64,000 nucleotides of DNA, from the NCBI RefSeq assembly GCF_000255115.2, contig NC_018068.1:2327977-2391976 (forward strand). Reading direction: 5' to 3'. The notes beneath the pieces were generated by a model. That model searched no databases, had not been told where the DNA came from, and worked only from the letters and a program-made list of their open reading frames with translations. Position 1 is the stretch's first letter, and the number at the start of each line of letters is the position of its first letter. Positions 1 through 12,135 of this stretch are shown piece by piece. The DNA is from Desulfosporosinus acidiphilus SJ4 (lineage in GTDB: Bacteria; Bacillota; Desulfitobacteriia; Desulfitobacteriales; Desulfitobacteriaceae). A program made the position numbers and the translations under genes.

Positions 1-4499
<4,499 letters not shown>

Positions 4500-4616
4500 A
4501 TTGAACTACGGCAGGAACGTGGCTCAGTGTTTCCGAAGAAGACGAAACTAGAAAGAAGACTCTATGTGGTTTTGAGAGAGCAGGGTTCTGTAAAAGAAAA
4601 CTGAAAATCTCAGAGA

Positions 4617-4733
4617 TCTGGTGATCATGCCGGAGGGGTTCCACCCGTTCCCTTACCGAACACGGAAGTTAAGACCTCCAGGGCCGAGCATACTTGGGGC
4701 ATAGCCCCTGGGAAATTAGGTCATCGCCAGGTA
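4617..4733 (+). rRNA. rrf: 5S ribosomal RNA
   Basis: Complete 117-base 5S rRNA. The ends TCTGGTGATCATG and TCATCGCCAGGT pair as helix I, and the loop region CCACCCGTTC to CGAACACGGAAGTTAAG is standard. It lies about 120 bases after the 23S gene, as expected for a 16S-23S-5S operon. Confidence 0.95.
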
Positions 4734-4741
4734 AACAAACG

Positions 4742-4772
4742 AAAGACTGCCTTAATGGCAGTCTTTCTGTGT
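4742..4772 (+). terminator. Rho-independent terminator of the rRNA operon
   Basis: Perfect 10-bp inverted repeat AAAGACTGCC / GGCAGTCTTT around the loop TTAAT, followed by a T-rich tail. It starts only 9 bases after the 5S gene and closes the operon. Confidence 0.9.
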
Positions 4773-4802
4773 CTATAACAAGAAATATAAAGCAAAACTA
4801 CC

Positions 4803-4904
4803 GGGGTTCCACCCGTTCGGACCCACATTGCAGGAGAATGCGTCACAAGTCGCAATGTGGCGAAAAGCTCGTCCGCTTTTCGTATATACGAACACTGAAG
4901 TTAA
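4803..4904 (+). pseudogene. Fragment of a second 5S rRNA gene with two inserted hairpins
   Basis: Bases 4803-4818 repeat 16 bases of the true 5S gene exactly (4635-4650). Bases 4889-4904 repeat the next conserved block (4657-4672) with one mismatch. In the true gene these blocks are 6 bases apart; here 70 bases separate them. The insert holds two inverted repeats: CCACATTGC / GCAATGTGG (4823-4831, 4852-4860) and CGAAAAGC / GCTTTTCG (4861-4868, 4875-4882). The helix I strands and the rest of the 5S sequence are missing, so this is a decayed copy rather than a working gene. Expanded 5S rRNAs with loop insertions are known in some Clostridia, and this may be the remains of one. Confidence 0.6.
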
Positions 4905-4928
4905 TGAGACTACGACAAGTTGGATTAA

Positions 4929-5039
4929 AACTATCAAGATGTTAAGATTGCAACTCTTGAACCCAATGGCCAATTAGGGTATGAACTTATGCGTGATGCC
5001 CAACCTCTTACAGTAGGGAATTTGAAAGGATGTTTATAA
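4929..5039 (+). pseudogene. Probable decayed C-terminal end of a protein gene
   Basis: An open frame without a start encodes 36 residues ending in a stop, including [20 protein letters not shown]. The composition looks like real coding sequence and faintly recalls the C-terminus of DUF421/YetF-type membrane proteins, though I cannot confirm this. Upstream the frame is broken by a stop at 4926, and the region before it is 5S-like. It reads as the tail of a gene cut off by rearrangement behind the rRNA operon. Confidence 0.3.
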
Positions 5040-5043
5040 TTAT

Positions 5044-5115
5044 ATGAAACAGCCCAATTCTATAGAGCCTGGACCTTTGTTTAAAGAGGTTAGTCAAGAA
5101 GAGTATTTTCATTAG
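5044..5115 (+). other. Possible very short ORF or gene remnant (23 aa)
   Basis: ATG with AAGGA 13 bases upstream opens a 23-codon frame (MKQPNSIEPGPLFKEVSQEE...) that stops at 5113-5115. The residues look protein-like, but it is too short to assign and may be a truncated start of a lost gene. No further gene is seen up to 5232. Confidence 0.2.
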
Positions 5116-5232
5116 CTCTATCAAACATCCTAGACACCAACTCCTTAAAGGCAAATTTTGAATTCTTTGACAAGGAATTTAGAGATTTATGGCGAATTCT
5201 TAATTATTAAGGATCGTTGAGGAGTTTGATGG

Positions 5233-6411
5233 ATGAATAGGAAGTTGTTTTTTTATAAATCGGTAGTTGCTGGTACTATTGGAGCCTTGCTCCTTGTTTC
5301 AACGGGAATTCCAGCTCAAGCCGATGATTTGCATCAGCAGTTGCTTCAATCCCAGCAGCAAGTTCAAACCTTAAATGGAACCTTGAATGATCAGAAGGAT
5401 AAAGTAGCAAAAGCTACAGCACAAGTCTTAGCTTTAAAACAATCAATTAAAGTTTTAAACGACGGCATCGCCCGAGACCAAACATCATTAACGCAGGAAC
5501 AGAGTCATCTTCAAGATTTAGAAAATCGACAAAAGAAACTTGAAGATCAGCGCCAAGAGCATGTAAAAGCCTTGGGACAATTCATAAAAAGCAACTATGA
5601 AGATGGTGTGACAACCTATCTTGCAATTTTGCTTGATGCGACCAGTTTATCTGATTTTCTTGAGCGAGCCGATCAGGTGAAAATGATCGTAGGTACTTAC
5701 AGTAAGATCCAAAATGATATAGCCGGTTTAGATAAATCATTAAACGATCAAAAGGAATTAATTAATCAAAAGAAAGCTTCAATACAATCGACACTTGATG
5801 AAAAGACTCAGTCTCAACAGTCTGTCCAGCAAGTGTTAGACAAGCAGCAAGAAGTCCTGTCGCAGTTGAGTACGCAAGAAAAAGCAACACTCACTCAATC
5901 TTTAAATGCCAAAGCGAAAGTCAATAGAATTCAACAATTGATTCAGCAACAGGAGATAGAGGCTGCTAACGCTGCGAGGGACAAAGGGGCAATTGGTCAG
6001 GGAGATACTGGTGGCGTGTCTGGGACCGTAGCAGTATCCGGCGGTGCAAAGGAAGTCCTAAGTTATGCATCTCAATTTCTAGGCATTCCCTATGTATGGG
6101 GCGGGACAACCCCTTCACCGGGGTTTGATTGCTCCGGATATATTCAATATGTTTATCGCCATTTTGGCATATCTTTAAGTCGAACTTCAGAACAACAGTT
6201 TACGAATGGGGTGCCTGTTTCTCGCTCAGACCTTAGGCCTGGAGATCTTGTGTTCTTTCATACCTATGCTTCAGATGCTTCTCATGTTGGAATTTATGTA
6301 GGAAATAATACGATGATTAATTCTTCCAACGGCGGTGTCTCCTATGATGATATGACAAATTCATATTGGTCGGTTCGTTACTTAGGGGCACGACGTGTTC
6401 TTGCTCAGTAA
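5233..6411 (+). CDS. Secreted NlpC/P60 peptidoglycan hydrolase with coiled-coil N-terminus
   Basis: A 392-residue exported cell-wall hydrolase, expected to be a gamma-D-glutamyl-diamino acid endopeptidase. Residues 1-30 form a Sec signal peptide ending near AQADD. Residues about 31-240 are Gln-rich, heptad-like coiled coil, as in PcsB/CwlO-type hydrolases regulated by FtsEX. A short Gly-rich linker leads to the NlpC/P60 domain (about 275-392). The catalytic Cys is in FDCSG (Cys300) and the His in SHVGIYVG (His351); the usual third polar residue appears to be Asn363. It is a single gene with its own terminator. Family membership is clear; the exact bond cut and the physiological role are inferred. 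Confidence 0.92.
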   Translation: MNRKLFFYKSVVAGTIGALLLVSTGIPAQADDLHQQLLQSQQQVQTLNGTLNDQKDKVAKATAQVLALKQSIKVLNDGIARDQTSLTQEQSHLQDLENRQKKLEDQRQEHVKALGQFIKSNYEDGVTTYLAILLDATSLSDFLERADQVKMIVGTYSKIQNDIAGLDKSLNDQKELINQKKASIQSTLDEKTQSQQSVQQVLDKQQEVLSQLSTQEKATLTQSLNAKAKVNRIQQLIQQQEIEAANAARDKGAIGQGDTGGVSGTVAVSGGAKEVLSYASQFLGIPYVWGGTTPSPGFDCSGYIQYVYRHFGISLSRTSEQQFTNGVPVSRSDLRPGDLVFFHTYASDASHVGIYVGNNTMINSSNGGVSYDDMTNSYWSVRYLGARRVLAQ

Positions 6412-6420
6412 AAATCTCAC

Positions 6421-6487
6421 ACGCCTTTTAAATTCGGTAGATTAATTAATTTAATCGCAAACCGTATTTAAAGGGCGTTTTGTTTTT
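6421..6487 (+). terminator. Terminator after the NlpC/P60 gene
   Basis: A 17-base arm ACGCCTTTTAAATTCGG (6421-6437) pairs with CCGTATTTAAAGGGCGT (6462-6478), allowing two imperfect positions, followed by a T-rich tail. The AT-rich loop could form its own small stem. Confidence 0.8.
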
Positions 6488-6658
6488 ATACTATCGGCCT
6501 AGAACCGCAAATTTTTAAGACTGAATTTATTTTAAAGTAATCTCGTCTTTTGGTTAAAAAACGCTAAACGGGACATCTGTCATATCGAAAGCATATGTAA
6601 ATAATCTAAGTAAGACAAAAGATTAATAACAAGGTGGACTAGGTAAGGGGGAATCGTC

Positions 6659-7414
6659 GTGGATCATCAACAAAAGATACAGCAAAATTTCGGACAGAGA
6701 GCCAAGGAATACAGATTAAGCTCAACACATGGAAATCCTGAAGATTTGGAGAGAATGATCAAGCTTGTTAACCCGACTTCGGAGGCAAAAGCATTGGATG
6801 TGGCAACTGGAGGAGGACATACAGCTATTGCCTTAGCAAACTATGTGAAAGATGTTATCGCAATCGACATTACTTCCGAAATGTTAGCTGAAGCGAAAGC
6901 AGCGGCCGTTTCATCTCAAATCAAAAATATTGTTTTTCTGCTGGAAGACGTTCATAAACTTAATTTTCCTGACGAACAATTTGATATTGTTGCTTCAAGA
7001 TTTGCTGTTCATCACTTTTTGGACGTGAAAAAAGCTTTAAGTGAAATGTGTAGAGTCTTAAAACCTTCTGGTAAGCTATATATTCTTGATTGTTCAGTGT
7101 TTGACGGAGAAGAATCGGAAAGAGAAATTAATCGGATTGAACTCTTAAGAGACAGTTCACATCATTGTTCCTATTCGCCACGTCAGTGGCAGGAATTATT
7201 AAAAGAACTTCCGTTAAAGTGTGGTCATACGTCTTTGCTGCAAGAACAATATCAATTACCAAAATGGTTTGACAGAATGGATACCTGTCAGGAAAATAGG
7301 CAAGAAATTTTTCGTGTGCTCAGCAATCTATCAGGACATTGCAAAATTAAGTATCCCTTTGGACCTGATTATATTACAACCTATCGATATGAAATTTTAG
7401 CGACTAAATTCTGA
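6659..7414 (+). CDS. Class I SAM-dependent methyltransferase
   Basis: A 251-residue methyltransferase of the UbiE/Methyltransf_11 type. Motif I is LDVATGGGHTAIALA (residues 46-60), followed by an acidic ribose-binding region (IAIDITSEML) and a motif like DIVASRFAVHHF in the middle of the protein. The start is GTG at 6659, preceded by AAGGGGGAA. It stands alone, converging on the flavin reductase gene. The substrate cannot be read from the sequence: this family methylates quinone precursors, small metabolites and other acceptors. I see no neighbour that points to one. Confidence 0.85.
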   Translation: MDHQQKIQQNFGQRAKEYRLSSTHGNPEDLERMIKLVNPTSEAKALDVATGGGHTAIALANYVKDVIAIDITSEMLAEAKAAAVSSQIKNIVFLLEDVHKLNFPDEQFDIVASRFAVHHFLDVKKALSEMCRVLKPSGKLYILDCSVFDGEESEREINRIELLRDSSHHCSYSPRQWQELLKELPLKCGHTSLLQEQYQLPKWFDRMDTCQENRQEIFRVLSNLSGHCKIKYPFGPDYITTYRYEILATKF

Positions 7415-7549
7415 TTATTATCTAAGTTGATCTAGAATCTATATCAGCACAATTACACATTAATTATAAATAGAGTTAAAGACCAATAAAAGGATGATAT
7501 AGTTCCTATGCAATAAGGTTTAAGAAAAGTAACCATTTTAAGATTGTTA

Positions 7550-8110
7550 TTACTCTTTGCGTGAATAACCGTAAGAGCCGAGTTTTTGTCCTATTTCGCG
7601 GTATTCACTAAGACCGTAGGCATAGGGATTGATCTTATTAAGATCTGGTCGTTGGTTTGAGTCTAAAACTTCTTCATTAAAATGAACTGCTAAAACTTCG
7701 GAGATAAAGACATCATGGCTTCCCAGGAAAATGGTATCTTTCACTTTACATTCGATATTAACTGGGCACTCGGAAATCATGGGTGCCTTTACAAAGCTAG
7801 CAGGAATTGGAGTTAATTTTGTTTCCCGGAATTTATCAGTAGTTCGCCCGGAAACGATCCCACAATAATCTACAATTTTAACTTGTGAGACTGAAGGAAT
7901 ATTGATAACATATTCACCGGATTCTTTAATCATTTTGTGGGAGTGTCTTTGCGGATTGACACTTATGTAGACTATGGGGGGTACTGAGTTGAGTACACCG
8001 GTCCAGGCAATGGTAATAATATTTGGGCTATATCCTTCTAATTGAGAGGATACAAGAATTGTAGGAATAGGAAAAAGAGAGGTTGAAGGATTTTTCATTA
8101 TCTTGCTCAT
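7550..8110 (-). CDS. Flavin reductase-like, FMN-binding split-barrel protein (flavoredoxin type)
   Basis: A 186-residue protein of the flavin reductase-like family. The N-terminal part (PTILVSSQLEGYSPNIITIAWTG and the PPIVYISVNPQRHSHKMI region) is typical of flavoredoxins and related NAD(P)H:FMN reductases of anaerobes, which bind FMN and pass electrons to partner proteins. It is a single gene on the minus strand, divergent from the butyrate kinase gene across about 390 bases. The electron donor and acceptor are not evident. Confidence 0.85.
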   Translation of the reverse strand: MSKIMKNPSTSLFPIPTILVSSQLEGYSPNIITIAWTGVLNSVPPIVYISVNPQRHSHKMIKESGEYVINIPSVSQVKIVDYCGIVSGRTTDKFRETKLTPIPASFVKAPMISECPVNIECKVKDTIFLGSHDVFISEVLAVHFNEEVLDSNQRPDLNKINPYAYGLSEYREIGQKLGSYGYSRKE

Positions 8111-8438
8111 GTTAGTACTCCTTTTACACCTATTTTGAACATTAAGGTTTTTTGGATATTCATCCTAATTATATAATATTTATATAAATCTTCAAAAAGA
8201 CATCTCTAGGTGTAATAATCTGCGCTTTATAACGGGATCTTTAAAAGCTGTTCCCTACAGCTAAAGTCATTAAAATCTTTTGACCTTCTGGAAAGGATTA
8301 ATTTTAATATATTATATGTTATAATTAAACGTATGTTTTAGGTTAATAGTAAATAATTGACTCAGTATTGGTTAGATTTGGTAAGTTAAATGAAATTTGT
8401 TGAGCGAATTAATTTTTTGTTGTAAATTCATGCTCACA
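8111..8438. other. Divergent intergenic region, AT-rich
   Basis: AT-rich sequence between the flavin reductase gene (minus) and the butyrate kinase gene (plus). Apart from the palindrome listed next and an imperfect inverted repeat GAGCGAATT / AATTC-AT-GCTC around 8402-8434, I see no gene and no clear known riboswitch. Confidence 0.5.
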
Positions 8439-8456
8439 ATCTGTTAATTAACAGAT
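8439..8456. promoter_or_regulatory. 18-bp perfect palindrome, probable operator of the butyrate kinase operon
   Basis: ATCTGTTAATTAACAGAT is exactly self-complementary with no spacer. It lies about 44 bases before the likely start codon of the butyrate kinase gene, a position that suits a repressor or activator site. The half-site TGTTAA resembles that of Rex-type redox regulators, but Rex sites have a 4-base spacer and this does not, so the regulator is unknown. Confidence 0.45.
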
Positions 8457-8499
8457 ATGTTTAATGGAGAAAAAATTATAACATTTAAGGAGGATGGGC

Positions 8500-9564
8500 T
8501 TGAGAATACTCGTCATAAATCCGGGGTCGACCTCAACAAAAGTTGCGGCCTATGAAAACGAACGATGTCTTTGGAAAACGGGAATTGATCATTCGTCTCA
8601 GGAAATAAAACGCTTTGCCCGGGTTGGAGATCAATATGAATATCGGATTGCCGCAGTCTTAGAAACACTCGCTTTAAAAGATGATTCCCTTGATACATTT
8701 AACGCTATAGCCGGACGCGGCGGTTTACTGAATCCTTTGATCGGTGGTACTTATCTTGTAGATGACAATCTTGTTCATATTTTGCAGAATGCTCCAGGAG
8801 GAGAACATGCTTCGAATCTGGGAGGGATCATTGCTTACCATCTTGGTCAGAGGGTAAAAGTTCCTGCTTTTATCGTCGATCCTGTTGCTGTAGATGAGAT
8901 GGAGCCGCTTGCGCGTCTTTCAGGTTTGCCGGAATTGCCGCGCTTAAGTCAATCTCATGCCTTGAATATGAAGGCCGTGGCTCGTAAGGTCGCGCATAAA
9001 ATGGGCAAAAATTATCAGGATGTCAATTTGATTGTGGCTCATTTAGGTGGAGGAATTTCAGTAGCCCCTCATTACAAAGGCCGAATGATTGATGTTAACA
9101 ACGGCAATAATGAGGGACCTTTTTCAGTGGAAAGGTGTGGTACATTACCTGCCTATCAGCTTGTAAAGCTTTGTTTTTCCGGCAAATATAGGGAGGGTGA
9201 AATTCTGACTAAAATTCTCAAAGAAGGCGGCATGTTTGCCTATCTTAACACCAAAGATGCTCGCTTAGTTGAAAAAAGGATAAACGAAGGTGATTCCCAG
9301 GCTAAGTTAGTTTTGGAAGCACTTTGTTATCAAGTTGCTAAGGAGATCGGAGCCATGGCAACAGTATTGTCAGGTAACGTGGATCGAATCGTTTTAACCG
9401 GCGGATTAGCTTATTCTAATTTCATTACTCAGGAAATTACTCGCCGGGTATCTTTTATTGCTTCTGTTGAGGTGGTTCCGGGGGAAGAGGAAATGGAAGC
9501 TTTGGCTTTGGGAGCACTTAGAGTTTTACAAGGTGAAGAGCAGGCGCTGGTTTATCAGGGATAA
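8500..9564 (+). CDS. buk: Butyrate kinase
   Basis: A 354-residue acetokinase-family enzyme that interconverts butyryl phosphate plus ADP and butyrate plus ATP. The N-terminus RILVINPGSTSTKVA is the family phosphate-binding motif. HLGGGISVA and the C-terminal ALALGALRVLQGEE match butyrate and branched-chain fatty acid kinases. The TTG at 8500 is preferred over the ATG at 8494, because AAGGAGG (8487-8493) abuts the ATG but stands 6 bases from the TTG. The phosphate butyryltransferase gene follows 30 bases later. With only these two genes present, the pair may act on branched-chain acyl-CoAs as well as butyryl-CoA. Confidence 0.93.
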   Translation: MRILVINPGSTSTKVAAYENERCLWKTGIDHSSQEIKRFARVGDQYEYRIAAVLETLALKDDSLDTFNAIAGRGGLLNPLIGGTYLVDDNLVHILQNAPGGEHASNLGGIIAYHLGQRVKVPAFIVDPVAVDEMEPLARLSGLPELPRLSQSHALNMKAVARKVAHKMGKNYQDVNLIVAHLGGGISVAPHYKGRMIDVNNGNNEGPFSVERCGTLPAYQLVKLCFSGKYREGEILTKILKEGGMFAYLNTKDARLVEKRINEGDSQAKLVLEALCYQVAKEIGAMATVLSGNVDRIVLTGGLAYSNFITQEITRRVSFIASVEVVPGEEEMEALALGALRVLQGEEQALVYQG

Positions 9565-9594
9565 ACCTTTGGACTGAAGATGGGGTGATACAAA

Positions 9595-10509
9595 ATGCGG
9601 TATTCTGGGTTTGAGTCCCTGCTGGAGAAGGCTAAGAGCATGGGGCGGGCGAAAGTTGCAGTTGCTGCTGCTGCAGATTTAGAAGTTTTAGAAGCAATTA
9701 AACTTGCCGAAAGTGAGGGGCTTATTACGCCAGTTCTCATCGGAGATGAGGATGTAATTAAGCAATTGGCATCAAAAATAGAATTAAATTTAGAAAAAAC
9801 CAACTTGATCCATGAACCAGATCCTATTCAAGCAGCCCATAAGGCAGTGGATGCGGTGGTTGACGGACAAGCAGATTTCCTAATGAAAGGACTCATTAAT
9901 AGTTCCGATTTTCTGCGTGCTGTTTTACGGTCGGAACGAGGATTGAGAACCGGTCGCTTGCTAAGTCATTTGGCAGCTTTTCAAGTACCTGGTTATACCC
10001 GACTTCTTTTTGTTACGGATGGAGGAATGAATATTGCTCCGGATTTGGGACAAAAGAAAGAGATTTTAGAGAACAGTTTATTATATCTAAAGGGTATCGG
10101 CATGGATTTAGTGAATGTCATTGTTTTGGCCGCCAATGAAATGGTAAACTCTAAGATGCCCGCAACTATAGATGCTAAAGCTTTAGAAGATATGAATCGA
10201 AAAGGAGAATTTACGAATGCTGTCGTAGAGGGGCCTCTAGCCCTGGATGGAGCAGTTAGCGCTGTTGCCTTAAAGCATAAGGGAATTTCCAGTCAGATTA
10301 ATGGAAATGTTGACCTATTCCTGGTTCCTTCCATTGAGGTTGGTAATGTACTGGGAAAGTCTTTAGTCTATTTTGGTGGTGCAACCATGGCTGGTATTAT
10401 TCTCGGTGCCCAAGTACCTATTGTCTTGACATCGCGAAATGATACACCAAGAAGTAAATTAATGGCCCTGACTATGGCTGCTTTAAGTCGAAGAGGGGAA
10501 CTATCATAA
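9595..10509 (+). CDS. ptb: Phosphate butyryltransferase
   Basis: A 304-residue phosphate acetyl/butyryltransferase that converts butyryl-CoA and phosphate to butyryl phosphate and CoA. The family pattern is clear: AAADLEVLEAI near the start, ADFLMKGLINSSDFLRAVL, the VTDGGMNIAPDL block and the C-terminal GGATMAGIILGAQVPIVLTSR. Together with the butyrate kinase gene just upstream it makes ATP from acyl-CoA, or activates the acid in reverse. In this family kinase-first order is as common as the Clostridium ptb-buk order. Confidence 0.92.
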   Translation: MRYSGFESLLEKAKSMGRAKVAVAAAADLEVLEAIKLAESEGLITPVLIGDEDVIKQLASKIELNLEKTNLIHEPDPIQAAHKAVDAVVDGQADFLMKGLINSSDFLRAVLRSERGLRTGRLLSHLAAFQVPGYTRLLFVTDGGMNIAPDLGQKKEILENSLLYLKGIGMDLVNVIVLAANEMVNSKMPATIDAKALEDMNRKGEFTNAVVEGPLALDGAVSAVALKHKGISSQINGNVDLFLVPSIEVGNVLGKSLVYFGGATMAGIILGAQVPIVLTSRNDTPRSKLMALTMAALSRRGELS

Positions 10510-10825
10510 TCACACCTTGCGAAAGGGAAAAAACTGTGATGGATTTAAGCTGCTTAGCAGCTTAATCATAAGATCATGGCTTTGATCCTTGGATAAAAAG
10601 TTTTTAAAAAGAAAGCCTTCCTAATACAAATTTTAGAAGAAATTAGGATGCTTTCTTTTTATGTAAAAGAACGACCTAAAAAGGTAAATTTGGTTAATAA
10701 TAGGCTTGAATATGAATGGAAAAATCAGGATAGCTAAACTCATCTGCTGGAGGGAGTATAAATAGCCTAAAATGGTCATTTTATTATTGTTTATACGTGG
10801 GTTAATGAGAAAGGAGTCGTTGAAA
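10510..10825 (+). other. Intergenic region after ptb
   Basis: Holds an AAGCTGCT / AGCAGCTT hairpin near 10547-10563 and the terminator at 10611-10660. The rest is AT-rich leader of the downstream dehydrogenase gene. No gene is seen. Confidence 0.5.
10611..10660 (+). terminator. Terminator of the butyrate kinase operon
   Basis: GAAAGCctTCCTAAT pairs with ATTAGGATGCTTTC around an A-rich loop, followed by a T run ending at 10660. Confidence 0.75.
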
Positions 10826-11695
10826 ATGACCGAGGCTAAATTACCAAAACCAGCTTTTCCTCCCCAACATCAAGAACAGCAACCCGGTCTTGAAACGTTA
10901 ATGAATCCATTACCTCTGGCTGAAGATCCGGCATATAAAGGAAGTAATAAATTAAACGGAAAAATAGCTATTATTACAGGTGGAGACAGCGGTATCGGAC
11001 GTGCCGTCTCTATTGCTTATGCTAAGGAAGGAGCCGATATTGTTGTTGTTTATTTCAATGAACATGAAGATGCGAATACAACTAAAATCCGAGTTGAAGA
11101 ATTAGGAAAACGCTGCTTGTTGCTCGCCGGTGACGTTGGAGTTGAATCTTTCTGTCAAGGGGTTATAAATTCTACACTTCAGACATTTGGCAAAATAGAT
11201 ATTTTGGTTAATAATGCCGGGGAACAACATCCTCGAAACAGTTTGCTTGACATTACAAGCAGTCAGTTGGAGCGTACATTTCGCACGAATATATTTGGAT
11301 GCTTTTTTTTAAGCAAGGCAGCGTTGCCTCATCTTAAGCCTGGAAGTACTATTATCAATACGGCTTCAATAACGGCTTATGAGGGACACGATCAGCTTAT
11401 TGATTATTCTGCCAGTAAAGGTGCCGTCGTTTCTTTTACACGTTCACTTTCGGAGTCACTGTGTAAATTGGGAATTCGAGTTAATGGCATTGCTCCGGGT
11501 CCGATCTGGACTCCCTTAATCCCATCGACATTTCAAGCGGATCAAGTTTCGACCTTTGGTAGTACGGCCCCGATGCAGCGAGCAGGTCAACCGAAAGAAT
11601 TAGCTCCGGCTTATGTTTTTTTAGCATCTGAGGATTCTTCTTATATTTCCGGACAGATTTTGCATATCAATGGTGGGACAATAATTAACTCATAA
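10826..11695 (+). CDS. Short-chain dehydrogenase/reductase, YghA/general-stress type
   Basis: A 289-residue NAD(P)-dependent short-chain dehydrogenase. The cofactor motif TGGDSGIG is at residues 51-58, NNAG lies in the middle and the catalytic YSASK is at 194-198. The Pro-rich N-terminal extension (KPAFPPQHQEQQPGLE) is typical of the YghA/GSP39/YhdF group, often linked to stress. The start is ATG 10826, because AAAGGAG lies 9 bases before it; an in-frame start 54 bases further upstream lacks a site. Substrate unknown. It is a single gene. Confidence 0.88.
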   Translation: MTEAKLPKPAFPPQHQEQQPGLETLMNPLPLAEDPAYKGSNKLNGKIAIITGGDSGIGRAVSIAYAKEGADIVVVYFNEHEDANTTKIRVEELGKRCLLLAGDVGVESFCQGVINSTLQTFGKIDILVNNAGEQHPRNSLLDITSSQLERTFRTNIFGCFFLSKAALPHLKPGSTIINTASITAYEGHDQLIDYSASKGAVVSFTRSLSESLCKLGIRVNGIAPGPIWTPLIPSTFQADQVSTFGSTAPMQRAGQPKELAPAYVFLASEDSSYISGQILHINGGTIINS

Positions 11696-12043
11696 AACAC
11701 TAAACACGTAATTTCAAAATATCAAAATACGTAAATTTTTAAGTTAAATCCCCGGATCGTAAAATACAGACCTTCGATCTTAAAATCACTGTATCACTGT
11801 ATCTCTAAAGTTCAAAGTCCAAAGTCCAAAGTCCTTAAATCGGTTATTAACTTCTAAGATTCCAATAGGATATAAAAAATAAAAAATAAAATAGATAAGA
11901 GAAATATTTATATAGAAATTATTGCTTAATTTCTATACAAATTGTAGATAACTTAAATCCGAAATGAGATTATCTTATAGTTATTAGAACTGGAGAATTC
12001 TCATTTACGGATTCTTTTTCTGAAGGGGTCTTATCTTTATTGT
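11696..12043. other. AT-rich intergenic region with short tandem repeats
   Basis: No gene. At 11807-11834 there are four tandem 7-base units (AAAGTTC once, then AAAGTCC three times), and before them two copies of an 8-base unit ACTGTATC. Such slipped repeats can vary in number between strains. The rest is AT-rich with no clear structure. Confidence 0.5.
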
Positions 12044-12059
12044 TGTGATTAGTATCACA
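12044..12059. promoter_or_regulatory. CRP/FNR-family binding site
   Basis: TGTGATTAGTATCACA has the exact TGTGA-N6-TCACA form of CRP-type sites. Its centre is about 84 bases before the likely start of the polyferredoxin gene. Desulfosporosinus-like genomes carry many CRP/FNR-family regulators (CprK is one in Desulfitobacterium), so which one binds is not known. Confidence 0.5.
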
Positions 12060-12135
12060 TAACGAAAGACAACTTATCTGCTAAGATAATACTAGGTAAG
12101 GATATTTTAATACTATCAAAGAAATGAGGGGTCCC

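Noticed and set aside
4694-4945. 83-codon plus-strand frame after the 5S gene
   Set aside because: It starts inside the 5S gene, crosses the terminator and the 5S fragment, and has no ribosome site.
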